DNA of 64,000 nucleotides from G963662655 sp963666875 (GTDB taxonomy: Bacteria > Cloacimonadota > Cloacimonadia > Cloacimonadales > JAIOQZ01), in assembly GCA_963666875.2 (NCBI GenBank), contig CAXXPU010000003.1, positions 1-64,000 on the forward strand, in the 5' to 3' direction. The position numbers were made by a program, and so were the translations under genes. Below, in pieces: positions 43,760 to 53,359 of this stretch. The notes under the pieces are model-generated. The model had not been told where the DNA came from and did no database searches. It was given only the letters and a program-made list of their open reading frames with translations. The stretch's first letter is position 1. Each line of letters starts with the position of its first letter.

Positions 43760-44273
43760 GCTTCTCCTCCTGTCCGGTCAGCTCGGAAACTTTCTTTCCG
43801 CGAAGACGAGCCACATCCTGAATCGTACGCAGACTCTTGAGACCGCGAACGGTAGCTTTCACAACGTTCACCGGTGTGTTGGAGCCCATCGATTTGGTCA
43901 AGATGTTTTCGATTCCGGCTGCTTCCATGATGGCTCGCATCGGGCCACCCGCGATCACGCCGGTACCGGGAGAAGCGGGTTTCATCAGAACCTTGCTCGC
44001 GCTGAACTTCGCCAGTACTTCGTGCGGGATGGTGCCGCGAACGATCGGCACGCGGAACATGGTCTTGCCGGCTTTCTCTTTCGCCTTGCGGATTGCATCG
44101 ACGATTTCGTTGGCCTTGCCGTAACCCACGCCCACATTGCCATTACGATCGCCGACAACGACGGTCGCGCTGAAGCTGAAGTTCCTACCGCCCTTGACGA
44201 CCTTCGCCACGCGGTTGGTATCGATGATCTTCTCGATCTCGTATTCCTGGGTCATTTGCTTTTTCTGAAACAA
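43749..44273 (-). CDS. rpsE: 30S ribosomal protein S5
   Basis: 174 residues. Double-stranded-RNA-binding-like N domain (KVVKGGRNFSFSATVVVGDR, NVGVGYGKANEIVDAIRKA) and C domain (GTGVIAGGPMRAIMEAAGIE, SMGSNTPVNVVKAT). Involved in decoding accuracy. It lies between rplR (10 bases) and rpmD (11-base overlap). Confidence 0.97.
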   Translation of the reverse strand: MFQKKQMTQEYEIEKIIDTNRVAKVVKGGRNFSFSATVVVGDRNGNVGVGYGKANEIVDAIRKAKEKAGKTMFRVPIVRGTIPHEVLAKFSASKVLMKPASPGTGVIAGGPMRAIMEAAGIENILTKSMGSNTPVNVVKATVRGLKSLRTIQDVARLRGKKVSELTGQEEKHED

Positions 44274-44283
44274 GGTTCCTCCC

Positions 44284-44706
44284 TTAAAACTCTAAGCCGG
44301 CTTTGCGCGCGCCGTCCGCCAGCGCCTTGACCCGACCGTGGTATTTGTATCCGCCACGATCGAACGCGATTTTGGTGATTCCAGCGGCAATGGCTTTCTC
44401 GCCAAGCTTCAAACCGACCTGGTAACTCTGTTTCACTTTTCTGCCGAGTTTCGGACTTGTCTTTTTGTCGTCCTTGGCAGAGTCTTCTTTGATCCCGGCG
44501 AGATCTTCCCGCAGGATTTTCGAGATGGTCGATATCGCGACCAGAGTCTTGCCCTGTTCATCATCCACGATCTGTGCGTAGATGTGATTCAGGCTGCGGA
44601 AAATCGACAGGCGCGGACGCTCGCTTGTACCGAAGAGGTTCTTGCGAATCGCGACGCGACGTCTGGCTCTCGCCTTTGCTTTTTTGTATGTTGTACCTTT
44701 TTCCAT
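44284..44706 (-). CDS. rplR: 50S ribosomal protein L18, with an internal insertion
   Basis: 140 residues, about 20 longer than the usual 115-120. 5S rRNA-binding protein: RPRLSIFRSLNHIYAQIVDD, GKTLVAISTISK and the C-terminal FDRGGYKYHGRVKALADGAR are standard. The extra residues lie at about 76-100, where EDLAGIKEDSAKDDKKTSPK forms a charged loop before the conserved VGLKLGEKAIAAGI. No frame disturbance is seen. Confidence 0.96.
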   Translation of the reverse strand: MEKGTTYKKAKARARRRVAIRKNLFGTSERPRLSIFRSLNHIYAQIVDDEQGKTLVAISTISKILREDLAGIKEDSAKDDKKTSPKLGRKVKQSYQVGLKLGEKAIAAGITKIAFDRGGYKYHGRVKALADGARKAGLEF

Positions 44707-44723
44707 CTTCTCAACTCCAGAGG

Positions 44724-45299
44724 TTATGCCGCACCGGATTTGCCGGGCTTGATCTTCACGTATTCGTTTGCGTAACGGATGCCCTTACCGGTGTTGTAGT
44801 TGATCGGAGGACGGCATTTGCGAACTTCCGCCGCAAACTTGCCCACGTCTTCCTTGTGGATTCCTTTAACCTTGATAATCGCCTGAACCGCCAGACGAGA
44901 ACCCTTGGCGCGAGGCACCGGCTCCGCTTCGACTGCGATGTGTTCCGGTATCTCGATCAGGATGTCGTGCGAATAACCCACGCTGAGCTTGAGCCAGGTA
45001 TTGACGACTTCAGCAGTGTAGCCGGTTCCGATAAGGTGCAGCACCTTCTCGAAGCCTTCGCTGACGCCGACGACCATGTTACTCACAAGCGCACGGGTCA
45101 ATCCGTGACGGGCTCTCTGCGGAACGGTGTCGTCTTCGCGGGTGACGATCAACTGGTTCTCTACCTGCGCGAGAGTGATACCGGGGAGAAGCTCGTATTT
45201 GAGCTCGCCCAGCTTACCCTTCACACTTACCAGGCTACCCGAGATCGTGATCTGTACGTCTTTGGGGACCGAAATGGGGATTTTACCTACTCTTGACAT
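44724..45299 (-). CDS. rplF: 50S ribosomal protein L6
   Basis: 191 residues from the ATG at 45299; the frame is open further upstream but MSRVGKIPISVPKDVQI is the family start and GAGGAGAACGAG precedes it. Later motifs: HGLTRALVSNMVVGVSEGFE, LKLSVGYSHDILIEIPE, KVKGIHKEDVGKFAAEVRK and GKGIRYANEYVKIKPGKSG. It lies 13 bases after rpsH. Confidence 0.97.
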   Translation of the reverse strand: MSRVGKIPISVPKDVQITISGSLVSVKGKLGELKYELLPGITLAQVENQLIVTREDDTVPQRARHGLTRALVSNMVVGVSEGFEKVLHLIGTGYTAEVVNTWLKLSVGYSHDILIEIPEHIAVEAEPVPRAKGSRLAVQAIIKVKGIHKEDVGKFAAEVRKCRPPINYNTGKGIRYANEYVKIKPGKSGAA

Positions 45300-45312
45300 C
45301 TCGTTCTCCTCA

Positions 45313-45726
45313 TTACCACACTTTACAGATATACTCGCCGCCCAGGTTTTCACTACGGGCGACGCGATCGGTAAACACGCCACGATTAGTTGAAATGATG
45401 GCGCAGCCGGTGTTATTGAATACCGACGGTACGTTGCCGGCCTTCAGATACACACGGCGGCCGGGACGGCTGACGCGCTCGATTCCGCGCATCACCGAGT
45501 CACCGGTGTTGGTATATCGCAGGTTGATGGATATCTGTTTTCGGTTGATGTTCTTTTTGGGATCGCGCTCGATGAGATCGTAATTGTTCAGATAGTTCTC
45601 CTCGGCGAGAATCCGGATGATCGACTCAACCACACTACTATGGTTCACGCGAACAGTCATGTGTTTCGCGCCATATGCGTTTCGAATCTTGGTCAATGCA
45701 TCTGCAATCGGATCGGTAACGCTCAT
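45313..45726 (-). CDS. rpsH: 30S ribosomal protein S8
   Basis: 137 residues. 16S central-domain binder and, in other bacteria, spc operon repressor. TDPIADALTKIRNAYGAKHM at the N-terminus; ISTNRGVFTDRVARSENLGG and EYICKVW at the end. It lies 8 bases after rpsN. Confidence 0.97.
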   Translation of the reverse strand: MSVTDPIADALTKIRNAYGAKHMTVRVNHSSVVESIIRILAEENYLNNYDLIERDPKKNINRKQISINLRYTNTGDSVMRGIERVSRPGRRVYLKAGNVPSVFNNTGCAIISTNRGVFTDRVARSENLGGEYICKVW

Positions 45727-45734
45727 TCTTCCTC

Positions 45735-45920
45735 CTACCAGCTCGCTCGCTTAACTCCAGGGACCTGTCCCTCGGAGGCAAGTTTACGGAAGCATAGACG
45801 GCACATGCCGAAGCGTCGGATATAAGCCCTTGATCTTCCGCAGAGTTTGCAGCGATTATACTTACGTACGCCAAACTTCGGTTCGCGCGCTTGCTTAACT
45901 CTAAGTGATTTCTTAGCCAT
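45735..45920 (-). CDS. rpsN: 30S ribosomal protein S14, zinc-ribbon type
   Basis: 61 residues, the short zinc form (type Z): CKLCGRSRAYIRRFGMCRLC gives the four cysteine ligands, and the end is LASEGQVPGVKRASW. No zinc-free paralogue is in the window. It lies between rplE (29 bases) and rpsH (8 bases). Confidence 0.97.
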   Translation of the reverse strand: MAKKSLRVKQAREPKFGVRKYNRCKLCGRSRAYIRRFGMCRLCFRKLASEGQVPGVKRASW

Positions 45921-45949
45921 TGAATTCCATCCTTATATCTACAGATGAA

Positions 45950-46492
45950 TTATTTCTTACGGAAAGGCATTCCGAGCTGCCTGAGAAGCTCGAGCCCTTC
46001 TTCGTCGGTTTTCGCTGAAGAGATGATGTTGATATTCAAACCGCGAATCTTGTCAACTTTATCGTAATCGATTTCAGGAAAAACGGTTTGCTCTTTGATG
46101 CCCATCGAGTAATTGCCGCGTCCGTCGAACGAGTTCCGCGGGGTTCCGTGGAAGTCGCGGATGCGGGGTATCACGATGGTGATCAGCCTGTCGAGGAATT
46201 CGTACATGACTTCGCCGCGAAGCGTAACCATGCAGCCAATCGGCATTCCCTGACGCAGTTTGAAGTTGGAGATCGACTTGGTCGCTTTGGTGATGACGGG
46301 TTTGCGTCCTGTGATGGCGGTCATGTCCTTCACTGCGAAATCGAGAACCGCTTTGTTCTGGATCGCCTCGCCAACGCCCATGCTGACCACTACTTTCTCC
46401 AGCTTCGGAACCTGGTTTATGTTCTTATATTCAAAGTGTTTCATCAGTGCAGGAACGATTTCCTTCTGATACCTATCCTTGACCCGGTTCAT
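45950..46492 (-). CDS. rplE: 50S ribosomal protein L5
   Basis: 180 residues. 5S rRNA-binding central protuberance protein. QVPKLEKVVVSMGVGEAIQN, TGRKPVITKATKSISNFKLR, GMPIGCMVTLRGEVMYEFLD and NYSMGIKEQTVFPEI are diagnostic. It lies 10 bases after rplX. Confidence 0.97.
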   Translation of the reverse strand: MNRVKDRYQKEIVPALMKHFEYKNINQVPKLEKVVVSMGVGEAIQNKAVLDFAVKDMTAITGRKPVITKATKSISNFKLRQGMPIGCMVTLRGEVMYEFLDRLITIVIPRIRDFHGTPRNSFDGRGNYSMGIKEQTVFPEIDYDKVDKIRGLNINIISSAKTDEEGLELLRQLGMPFRKK

Positions 46493-46502
46493 TCCTCACT
46501 CC

Positions 46503-46820
46503 TTATATCTCGTCGCCGGTCTTCTGGCACACGCGGATGCGCTTGCCGTCCGTTCCCTTGCGGAATACCGCGCGGGTGACTTCACCGGTCTTGTCGTTGA
46601 TAAGTTTAACGTTCGAAACATGAATCGGGGCTTCCTTGGTCACAATTCCACCCTGGGGGTTCTGCTGGTTGGGCCGGATATGCTTCTTGATGAAATTCAC
46701 TTTCTCCACCACGACGCGCTGGGTCTTCGGGAAAGCCTTGAGGACTCTTCCCTTCACACCTTTGTATTTTCCGGTTATCACGACAACCGTGTCCCCTTTT
46801 TTGATTCTCATCTTTTCCAT
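46503..46820 (-). CDS. rplX: 50S ribosomal protein L24
   Basis: 105 residues. KOW motif at the N-terminus (KKGDTVVVITGKYKGVKGRV), then VEKVNFIKKHIRPNQQNPQG and HVSNVKLIN. Assembly initiator of the large subunit. It lies 9 bases after rplN. Confidence 0.97.
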   Translation of the reverse strand: MEKMRIKKGDTVVVITGKYKGVKGRVLKAFPKTQRVVVEKVNFIKKHIRPNQQNPQGGIVTKEAPIHVSNVKLINDKTGEVTRAVFRKGTDGKRIRVCQKTGDEI

Positions 46821-46829
46821 TGTAATCTC

Positions 46830-47198
46830 CTACAGCACTTCTGGAGCCAGCGAAATAATCTTGGTGAAGTGTTTTTCCCTGAGTTCACGGGCTACCGGAC
46901 CGAAAATACGAGTGGCTTTCGGTTCACCACGATCATCGATGATTACCGCCGCGTTATCCTGGAAACGGATATAGGATCCATCCGGGCGACGTACTTCCTT
47001 GGCTGTCCGAACAATCACCGCATGCTCAACGCTTCCCTTTTTGACCTTGCCGGTCGGGGTCGCGGATTTGATCGCAACAATGATAATATCGCCCACCGTT
47101 GCATACTTACGGCGCGTTCCGCCAAGGACTTTGATGCACATGCACTTCTTTGCCCCGGAGTTGTCAGCGACGTTTAAAATTGTCTGGGCCTGTATCAT
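46830..47198 (-). CDS. rplN: 50S ribosomal protein L14
   Basis: 122 residues, full length. MIQAQTILNVADNSGAKKCM, GDIIIVAIKSATP, GSYIRFQDNAAVIIDDRGEP and FGPVARELREKHFTKIISLA match the family throughout. It lies 11 bases after rpsQ. Confidence 0.98.
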   Translation of the reverse strand: MIQAQTILNVADNSGAKKCMCIKVLGGTRRKYATVGDIIIVAIKSATPTGKVKKGSVEHAVIVRTAKEVRRPDGSYIRFQDNAAVIIDDRGEPKATRIFGPVARELREKHFTKIISLAPEVL

Positions 47199-47209
47199 TC
47201 GTATGCTCC

Positions 47210-47464
47210 TTATTTACTTCTTTCGATAATCCTGGAAAGCTCCCAGCGCTTCTGTTTGCTCAGGGGACGGCATTCCTGAATCTCGACCGTGTCGCCGATA
47301 CGGCAGTCGTTGGTCTCGTCGTGCGCCTTGAACTTCTTGTCCAAACGAACGAATTTCTTGTAAAGCGGGTGCATAAACTGACGCTTCACCCGGACAACGA
47401 TCGTTTTGTCCATCTTGTCGCTAACGACAACACCGACCTTTTTAACCTTGCGTCCTGTTGCCAT
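47210..47464 (-). CDS. rpsQ: 30S ribosomal protein S17
   Basis: 84 residues, OB-fold. GVVVSDKMDKTIVVRVKRQF, HPLYKKFVRLDKKFKAHDET and VEIQECRPLSKQKRWELSRI are characteristic. It lies 2 bases after rpmC. Confidence 0.97.
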   Translation of the reverse strand: MATGRKVKKVGVVVSDKMDKTIVVRVKRQFMHPLYKKFVRLDKKFKAHDETNDCRIGDTVEIQECRPLSKQKRWELSRIIERSK

Positions 47465-47466
47465 TA

Positions 47467-47661
47467 TTACCTCTTTTCCGCTCTCTCGGTCTGTAGTGTT
47501 TTGATCCGGGCGATGTCCTTGCGAACCGCTTTCATGCGAAGCGGGTTCTCGAGCCTGTTCATCGCCTTCTGGAATCTGAGTTTAAAATACTCTTCCCGAA
47601 GGTCTTCGAGCTTCTGGTTCAATTCTTCATTGCTGAAATCGCGAAGTTCCGCTATCTTCAT
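47467..47661 (-). CDS. rpmC: 50S ribosomal protein L29
   Basis: 64 residues, two-helix protein near the exit tunnel: ELRDFSNEELNQKLEDLREE and NPLRMKAVRKDIARIKTL. Its start overlaps the rplP stop by 4 bases. Confidence 0.96.
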   Translation of the reverse strand: MKIAELRDFSNEELNQKLEDLREEYFKLRFQKAMNRLENPLRMKAVRKDIARIKTLQTERAEKR

Positions 47662-48077
47662 AACTCAACTCCTTCCCGGCAGACGACCTTTGTCTTGATC
47701 GGGAGCTTATGCATCGCCAGGCGGAATGCGTCCTTGGCGATCTGGGTATCGACACCTTCGATCTCGAAGAGTACTCGACCCGGTTTGACAACCGCTACCC
47801 AGTACTCGGGAGCGCCTTTACCTTTACCCATACGGGTTTCGGCCGGTTTCTGCGTGACGGGCTTGTCCGGGAATATGCGAATCCAGACTTTACCTTTACG
47901 TTGCATCTTACGGGTGATTGCCACACGAGCTGCCTCGATCTGCCGGCTGGTGAGCCAGCCGTCCTGCAGCGCGATGATTCCGAAATCGCCGAAATCGACG
48001 TTGGATCCACGCCAGGCGAGACCTGTGCGGCGTCCCCGCATTTTCTTTCTGTATTTAACTTTTTTCGGTGCTAACAT
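47658..48077 (-). CDS. rplP: 50S ribosomal protein L16
   Basis: 139 residues. KVKYRKKMRGRRTGLAWRGS, GIIALQDGWLTSRQIEAARV, WIRIFPDKPVTQKPAETRMG and KGKGAPEYWVAVVKPGRVLF follow the family end to end. It binds the A-site tRNA region. It lies 28 bases after rpsC. Confidence 0.98.
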   Translation of the reverse strand: MLAPKKVKYRKKMRGRRTGLAWRGSNVDFGDFGIIALQDGWLTSRQIEAARVAITRKMQRKGKVWIRIFPDKPVTQKPAETRMGKGKGAPEYWVAVVKPGRVLFEIEGVDTQIAKDAFRLAMHKLPIKTKVVCREGVEL

Positions 48078-48105
48078 TCCCTATCTCCTTTGATCCTGTC
48101 AGAGG

Positions 48106-48756
48106 CTATCTGTCCAGGATTTCACCTTTATTGATCCACACCTTGATGCCGATCACACCGTAGGTGGTCTGACAGACGGTCACGGCGTAGTCAATATCTG
48201 CCCGGAGTGTATGAAGAGGAGTTCTGCCTTCCTGGTAGCGCTCGGTACGTGCCATGTCGGCTCCGCCAAGGCGTCCGGAACACTGAATCTTGATCCCTTC
48301 CGCACCGTCGCGCTTGGCGTTGCGAATCGCCATCTTCATCGCGCGGCGGAACGAAACTCTCTCACGGAGTTGACGGGCAACTTCCATGCCGACGAGTTGT
48401 GCATCCAGCCAGGGTTTCTTGATTTCGTGAATGTTAATGAATACATTCAATTTCGCTTCTCTGTCCTTGTTCAGCAGAACGGTCAATTCGTTGCGAAGTG
48501 CTTCGATTTCGGCACCCTTCTTACCAATCACCTGTCCGGGACGGGACGTGTGGATGTCGATGTTGATCGAGTTCGCCTTGCGCATCAAACGAACCTTTGA
48601 TACCATGGCACCGCGAAGGCGCTGCTGGACATATTTCTTAACCTTAAGGTCTTCCATCAGATTATCGACGTACTCTTCGCCCTTCGCGAACCATACTGAG
48701 TCGTAATCTTTATTTATACCCAGTCGGTATAATACCGGATTTATCTTCTGACCCAA
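48106..48756 (-). CDS. rpsC: 30S ribosomal protein S3, starting at TTG
   Basis: 216 residues. The S3 family begins (M)GQKxNPxxxRLG, and here GQKINPVLYRLG is preceded directly by TTG (48756) with GGGGAGG seven bases further up. That makes TTG the start, 1 base after the rplV stop. The first upstream ATG (48774) would overlap rplV and put non-family residues in front. KH domain: KGAEIEALRNELTVLL preceded by SRPGQVIGK; C-terminal domain: GIKIQCSGRLGGADMARTER and EGRTPLHTLRADIDYAVTVC. Helicase-like mRNA entry protein. Confidence 0.96.
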   Translation of the reverse strand: MGQKINPVLYRLGINKDYDSVWFAKGEEYVDNLMEDLKVKKYVQQRLRGAMVSKVRLMRKANSINIDIHTSRPGQVIGKKGAEIEALRNELTVLLNKDREAKLNVFINIHEIKKPWLDAQLVGMEVARQLRERVSFRRAMKMAIRNAKRDGAEGIKIQCSGRLGGADMARTERYQEGRTPLHTLRADIDYAVTVCQTTYGVIGIKVWINKGEILDR

Positions 48757-48769
48757 GCTATTCCTCCCC
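48757..48769 (-). promoter_or_regulatory. Ribosome-binding site that fixes the rpsC TTG start
   Basis: GGGGAGG (48769-48763) lies inside the last rplV codons, 6 bases before TTG at 48756. It is the strongest ribosome site nearby and no ATG lies within reach of it. Confidence 0.85.
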
Positions 48770-49105
48770 TTCATTATCGGATATACCGACCGTGATATGG
48801 CACGACTTCCTGCGAATGATTGTTGCTCTGCCATGTGCGCGTTGCATGTAACGCTTCATGATGGGACCTTCGTCTGCGAATGCTTCGTGCACGCGCATAT
48901 TATCGACTTCGGCCTTACCTTCTTTATTCTCGGCGTTTGCGATAGCCGCATTCAGCAGCTTCTGGATATTTACAGCAACCCGCTTCTCTGAAAAAGCCAG
49001 GATTGTCTGAGCTTCCGTTACACGCTTGCCGCGAATCAGATCGAGGACCAACCTTGCCTTTCTGGCCGAACCCCGTAAGTTTCGTACTCTTGCGAAAGCT
49101 TCCAT
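48758..49105 (-). CDS. rplV: 50S ribosomal protein L22
   Basis: 115 residues. Tunnel-lining protein: RNLRGSARKARLVLDLIRGK, VAVNIQKLLNAAIANAENKE and GPIMKRYMQRAHGRATIIRR with the C-terminal CHITVGISD. The macrolide-linked hairpin is intact. It lies 21 bases after rpsS and is coupled to rpsC. Confidence 0.97.
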   Translation of the reverse strand: MEAFARVRNLRGSARKARLVLDLIRGKRVTEAQTILAFSEKRVAVNIQKLLNAAIANAENKEGKAEVDNMRVHEAFADEGPIMKRYMQRAHGRATIIRRKSCHITVGISDNEGEE

Positions 49106-49126
49106 TCCATATACCCCTTGCTGCTA

Positions 49127-49399
49127 TTAACCTTTTTTCTTCTTCTCTTTGTGCCCGCGATAGGTGCGTGTCGGCGAGAATTCGCCCAGCTTGTGACCCA
49201 CCATGTTTTCGGTTACGTAAACCGGCACAAATTTGCGACCGTTGTGTACGGCGAAGGTGTGACCGATGAAATCGGGAAGAATCATCGAGCGTCTCGACCA
49301 GGTCTTGACAACCTGCTTCTTCTCTTCTTCGTTCAACTTCTCAACTTTCGCCATCAAATGATCGTCAACGAACGGTCCTTTCTTGATCGAACGAGCCAT
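49127..49399 (-). CDS. rpsS: 30S ribosomal protein S19
   Basis: 90 residues. RSIKKGPFVDDHLMAKVEKL, WSRRSMILPDFIGHTFAVHN and VTENMVGHKLGEFSPTRTYR are family-typical. It ends in a lysine tail (KKKKG). It lies 12 bases after rplB. Confidence 0.97.
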   Translation of the reverse strand: MARSIKKGPFVDDHLMAKVEKLNEEEKKQVVKTWSRRSMILPDFIGHTFAVHNGRKFVPVYVTENMVGHKLGEFSPTRTYRGHKEKKKKG

Positions 49400-49411
49400 A
49401 TATCCGTACTC

Positions 49412-50239
49412 CTATTTCTTGGACGACTTGATAATATATTTATCGGAATATTTCTTGTGCTTGCGGGTCTTACCGCCCTTGGCAAGCACGCCCCACGGCG
49501 ACACGGGATGACCGCCGCCGGAGGTTCTTCCTTCACCACCACCCATCGGGTGATCGACCGGGTTCATCACAACACCGCGAACGGTCGGGCGGATACCCAT
49601 CCAGCGCTTTCTTCCTGCCTTACCGATGGTAATCAGGTTGTGCTCGATGTTGCCGACCTGTCCGATGGTCGCGTAACATTCCTTGCGAAGCTGATAGACG
49701 TCGCCGGAGGGGATGCGTACGTGAACGTAGCCGCCTTCTTTCGCGATGACCTGGGCGCTCGAGCCTGCGCTGCGCGCAATCTGTCCGCCGCGTCCTGCTT
49801 TGAATTCGATATTGTGAACGATTGTACCGAGTGGAATCTTCGCGAGCGGCATGGCGTTGCCGGTGCGGATCGGCACGTTCTCGCCGGAAATCACGAAGTC
49901 ATCCACGTTCAAGCCGACCGGTGCGAGGATATAGCGTTTCTCGCCATCGATGTAGTGAAGCAGGGCGATGCGGGCGCTGCGGTTGGGATCGTATTCGATC
50001 GAAGCAACTCTCGCTTTGATATCCGGCTTGTTCCGCTTGAAGTCGATAATCCGGTAATGTCTCTTGTGACCGCCACCGTGATGACGACAGGTAATGCGAC
50101 CCTGGTTGTTGCGTCCGGCCTTTTTGGGCTGCGGACGAAGCAGGGACTTCTCCGGTGTCGAGGTCGTAATTTCCTCGAAGGAGTAACCGGTCCTGAACCG
50201 CATTGTCGGTGTAATCGGTTTATACTTTTTGATCGCCAT
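49412..50239 (-). CDS. rplB: 50S ribosomal protein L2
   Basis: 275 residues. Peptidyl-transferase-centre neighbour. GRNNQGRITCRHHGGGHKRH, RSAGSSAQVIAKEGGYVHVR, GRKRWMGIRPTVRGVVMNPV and DHPMGGGEGRTSGGGHPVSP are diagnostic, including the functionally important His in the C-terminal loop. It lies 15 bases after rplW. Confidence 0.98.
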   Translation of the reverse strand: MAIKKYKPITPTMRFRTGYSFEEITTSTPEKSLLRPQPKKAGRNNQGRITCRHHGGGHKRHYRIIDFKRNKPDIKARVASIEYDPNRSARIALLHYIDGEKRYILAPVGLNVDDFVISGENVPIRTGNAMPLAKIPLGTIVHNIEFKAGRGGQIARSAGSSAQVIAKEGGYVHVRIPSGDVYQLRKECYATIGQVGNIEHNLITIGKAGRKRWMGIRPTVRGVVMNPVDHPMGGGEGRTSGGGHPVSPWGVLAKGGKTRKHKKYSDKYIIKSSKK

Positions 50240-50254
50240 TGTCTGTCTCCCTTA

Positions 50255-50542
50255 TCATAGCTCGAGCTGCGGGATGCTCTGACCCTGCTCGAGTGTAACA
50301 ATCGCCTTTTTCCAGTCCGGGCGCTTACCGAGCTCTCTACGAACGCGGCGCATCTTGCCGCGCATACGGATGGTATTCACGCAATCGACTTTGACGGAAA
50401 AGACCTTCTCGATCGCCTGCTTGATCTCGATCTTGTTTGCATTGATACTGACGCGGAACGTGTAGCTGTTCTGCTTCGCCTTCAGCGCCGAGCTCTTCTC
50501 GGTGAGGATCGGGGAAATGATGATTTCACGTTCGTGTTTCAT
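50255..50542 (-). CDS. rplW: 50S ribosomal protein L23
   Basis: 95 residues. IISPILTEKSSALKAKQNSY, FRVSINANKIEIKQAIEKVF and VDCVNTIRMRGKMRRVRREL match. It is the docking site for trigger factor and SRP at the tunnel exit. Its start overlaps the rplD stop by 4 bases. Confidence 0.97.
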   Translation of the reverse strand: MKHEREIIISPILTEKSSALKAKQNSYTFRVSINANKIEIKQAIEKVFSVKVDCVNTIRMRGKMRRVRRELGKRPDWKKAIVTLEQGQSIPQLEL

Positions 50543-51174
50543 TTTCCAAATACCTCCTCTACTTTTTTCAGCGCCTGAGCGGTCAGAACCAGATGTTCGC
50601 AGTTCAGGACTTCATAAGCGAAAACGCCGTCCGCGCGGTCGAGCCGAACATCGGTCATGTTCGAAAACGAGCGGATAACGCTTGTGTCGCTGCCGTCGAT
50701 CAGGACGAGTTTCTTCCCGCTTTCGGGGAGCATCTTGTCGATGATTTGGCGTGCAGCCTTGTAGTTCGGTTTTTCAAATCTGATATCTTCGATCACGACA
50801 ACGTTGCCGCTTTTGGCGCGTTCGCTGAGCGCGATCTTGAGAGCTAAGCGTTTCTTCTTGATGGGGATGTGGCGCGACCAGTCTTTCGGAATAGGACCGA
50901 ATGCATTACCGCCGCCAACGCGGACGACCGTGCGGCGATTACCGACACGTGCGTTACCGGTGCCTTTCTGGCGATACAGCTTGCGACCGCTGCCCTTTAC
51001 GTCGGCGCGGAACTTCACCGCGGCCGTTCCCTGACGCTGATTGCCAAGATACATCTTGATGACCTCGTAGATCACCGCATCCGGATTCTTGGCTTCAACG
51101 GCAAATAACGATTCGGGTAATTCCACGGTTCCGATCTGTTCCCCTGCTGCCGAATATTTTTTTGCCTCTATCAT
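50539..51174 (-). CDS. rplD: 50S ribosomal protein L4
   Basis: 211 residues from the ATG at 51174 (site GAGGAAACAGGT), not the longer upstream frame that would run back into rplC. RADVKGSGRKLYRQKGTGNA, RVGGGNAFGPIPKDWSRHIP and LDRADGVFAYEVLNCEHLVL are family signatures; the tunnel loop is intact. In other bacteria L4 attenuates the S10 operon. It lies 35 bases after rplC. Confidence 0.97.
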   Translation of the reverse strand: MIEAKKYSAAGEQIGTVELPESLFAVEAKNPDAVIYEVIKMYLGNQRQGTAAVKFRADVKGSGRKLYRQKGTGNARVGNRRTVVRVGGGNAFGPIPKDWSRHIPIKKKRLALKIALSERAKSGNVVVIEDIRFEKPNYKAARQIIDKMLPESGKKLVLIDGSDTSVIRSFSNMTDVRLDRADGVFAYEVLNCEHLVLTAQALKKVEEVFGK

Positions 51175-51209
51175 ACCTGTTTCCTCATGATTTTCTTGTA
51201 ACCCAAGGG

Positions 51210-51833
51210 CTACAGTTCCTTCTTCAGAAGCACGATGCTGTCTTTGTGACCCGGAACAGCGCCCTGGACCATTACCAGATTCTGCTCGGGAATCACTTTC
51301 ACAACCTTCAGGTTCTTTACGGATACCTGGTCCACACCGTAATGTCCGGCCATCTTGCGACCCTTGAACACGCGAGACGGTGTTGCGCACTGACCAATCG
51401 ATCCCGGTCCGCGAAACGACTCGTGAACACCGTGGGTTGCCTTGAAGCCGTGGAAGTTGTGGCGCTTCATCACACCCGCAAATCCACGACCCTTGGACGT
51501 GCCCTGAACTGTCAGGAGCTCGTTTTCCTGGAACATGGAAACGTCGAACACCTCGCCTTCGGCTATATCTTTGTAAACCTTCAGGCGGAATTCGCGAAGA
51601 ACCCGGTATGACGGGCTGTTATGCTTCTTGTAATGATTGCGTTGAGGTTTTTTCACCTTTTTGTCATCGACTTTATCGTATCCGAGCTGTACGGCAACGT
51701 ATCCGTCTTTTTCCAAGGTTTTCTTCTGGATCACCTGGCAGGGACCTGCCTGGATAACGGTCACGGGAGTCACCTTTCCGGATTCGTCGAAGACCTGCGT
51801 CATGCCTACTTTCTTACCAATCAGTCCGATCAT
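51210..51833 (-). CDS. rplC: 50S ribosomal protein L3
   Basis: 207 residues. GLIGKKVGMTQVFDESGKVT at the start, GTSKGRGFAGVMKRHNFHGF, the target loop GSIGQCATPSRVFKGRKMAG and VKVIPEQNLVMVQGAVPGHK. It lies 11 bases after rpsJ. Confidence 0.98.
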   Translation of the reverse strand: MIGLIGKKVGMTQVFDESGKVTPVTVIQAGPCQVIQKKTLEKDGYVAVQLGYDKVDDKKVKKPQRNHYKKHNSPSYRVLREFRLKVYKDIAEGEVFDVSMFQENELLTVQGTSKGRGFAGVMKRHNFHGFKATHGVHESFRGPGSIGQCATPSRVFKGRKMAGHYGVDQVSVKNLKVVKVIPEQNLVMVQGAVPGHKDSIVLLKKEL

Positions 51834-51844
51834 GATTCACCCCT

Positions 51845-52162
51845 TTACGCCTTGATCTCCACGTGAACGCCTGCCGGCAGGCTGAGCTTCTTCAGAGCGC
51901 CCGTAGTCTGCGGCGTGGGATTCACGATATCGACCAAACGTTTGTGAACCAGCATTTCGAACTGGTCTTCAGATTTCTTGTCAACATGCGGAGACCGGTG
52001 TACGGTATAGATCGTGCGCTCGGTCGGCAACGGAATCGGACCCATGATCTTGGCGCCCGTGTTCCTGGTGCTTTTAATAATTTCAGCAACGGATTTGTCC
52101 AAAAGACGATAATCGTACGCTTTCAGCTTGATCCGTATTCTATTTTCTTTCGAATTAGCCAC
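51845..52162 (-). CDS. rpsJ: 30S ribosomal protein S10
   Basis: 105 residues. RIRIKLKAYDYRLLDKSVAE, IKSTRNTGAKIMGPIPLPTE and TVHRSPHVDKKSEDQFEMLV are typical. It also acts as NusE in transcription antitermination. It lies 12 bases after tuf. Confidence 0.98.
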   Translation of the reverse strand: MANSKENRIRIKLKAYDYRLLDKSVAEIIKSTRNTGAKIMGPIPLPTERTIYTVHRSPHVDKKSEDQFEMLVHKRLVDIVNPTPQTTGALKKLSLPAGVHVEIKA

Positions 52163-52174
52163 ATTTCCTCCAGA

Positions 52175-53359
<1,185 letters not shown>

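Noticed and set aside
48757..48834. Longer rpsC starting at an upstream ATG
   Set aside because: It would overlap rplV by up to 77 bases and add residues absent from S3; the TTG start with GGGGAGG fits better.
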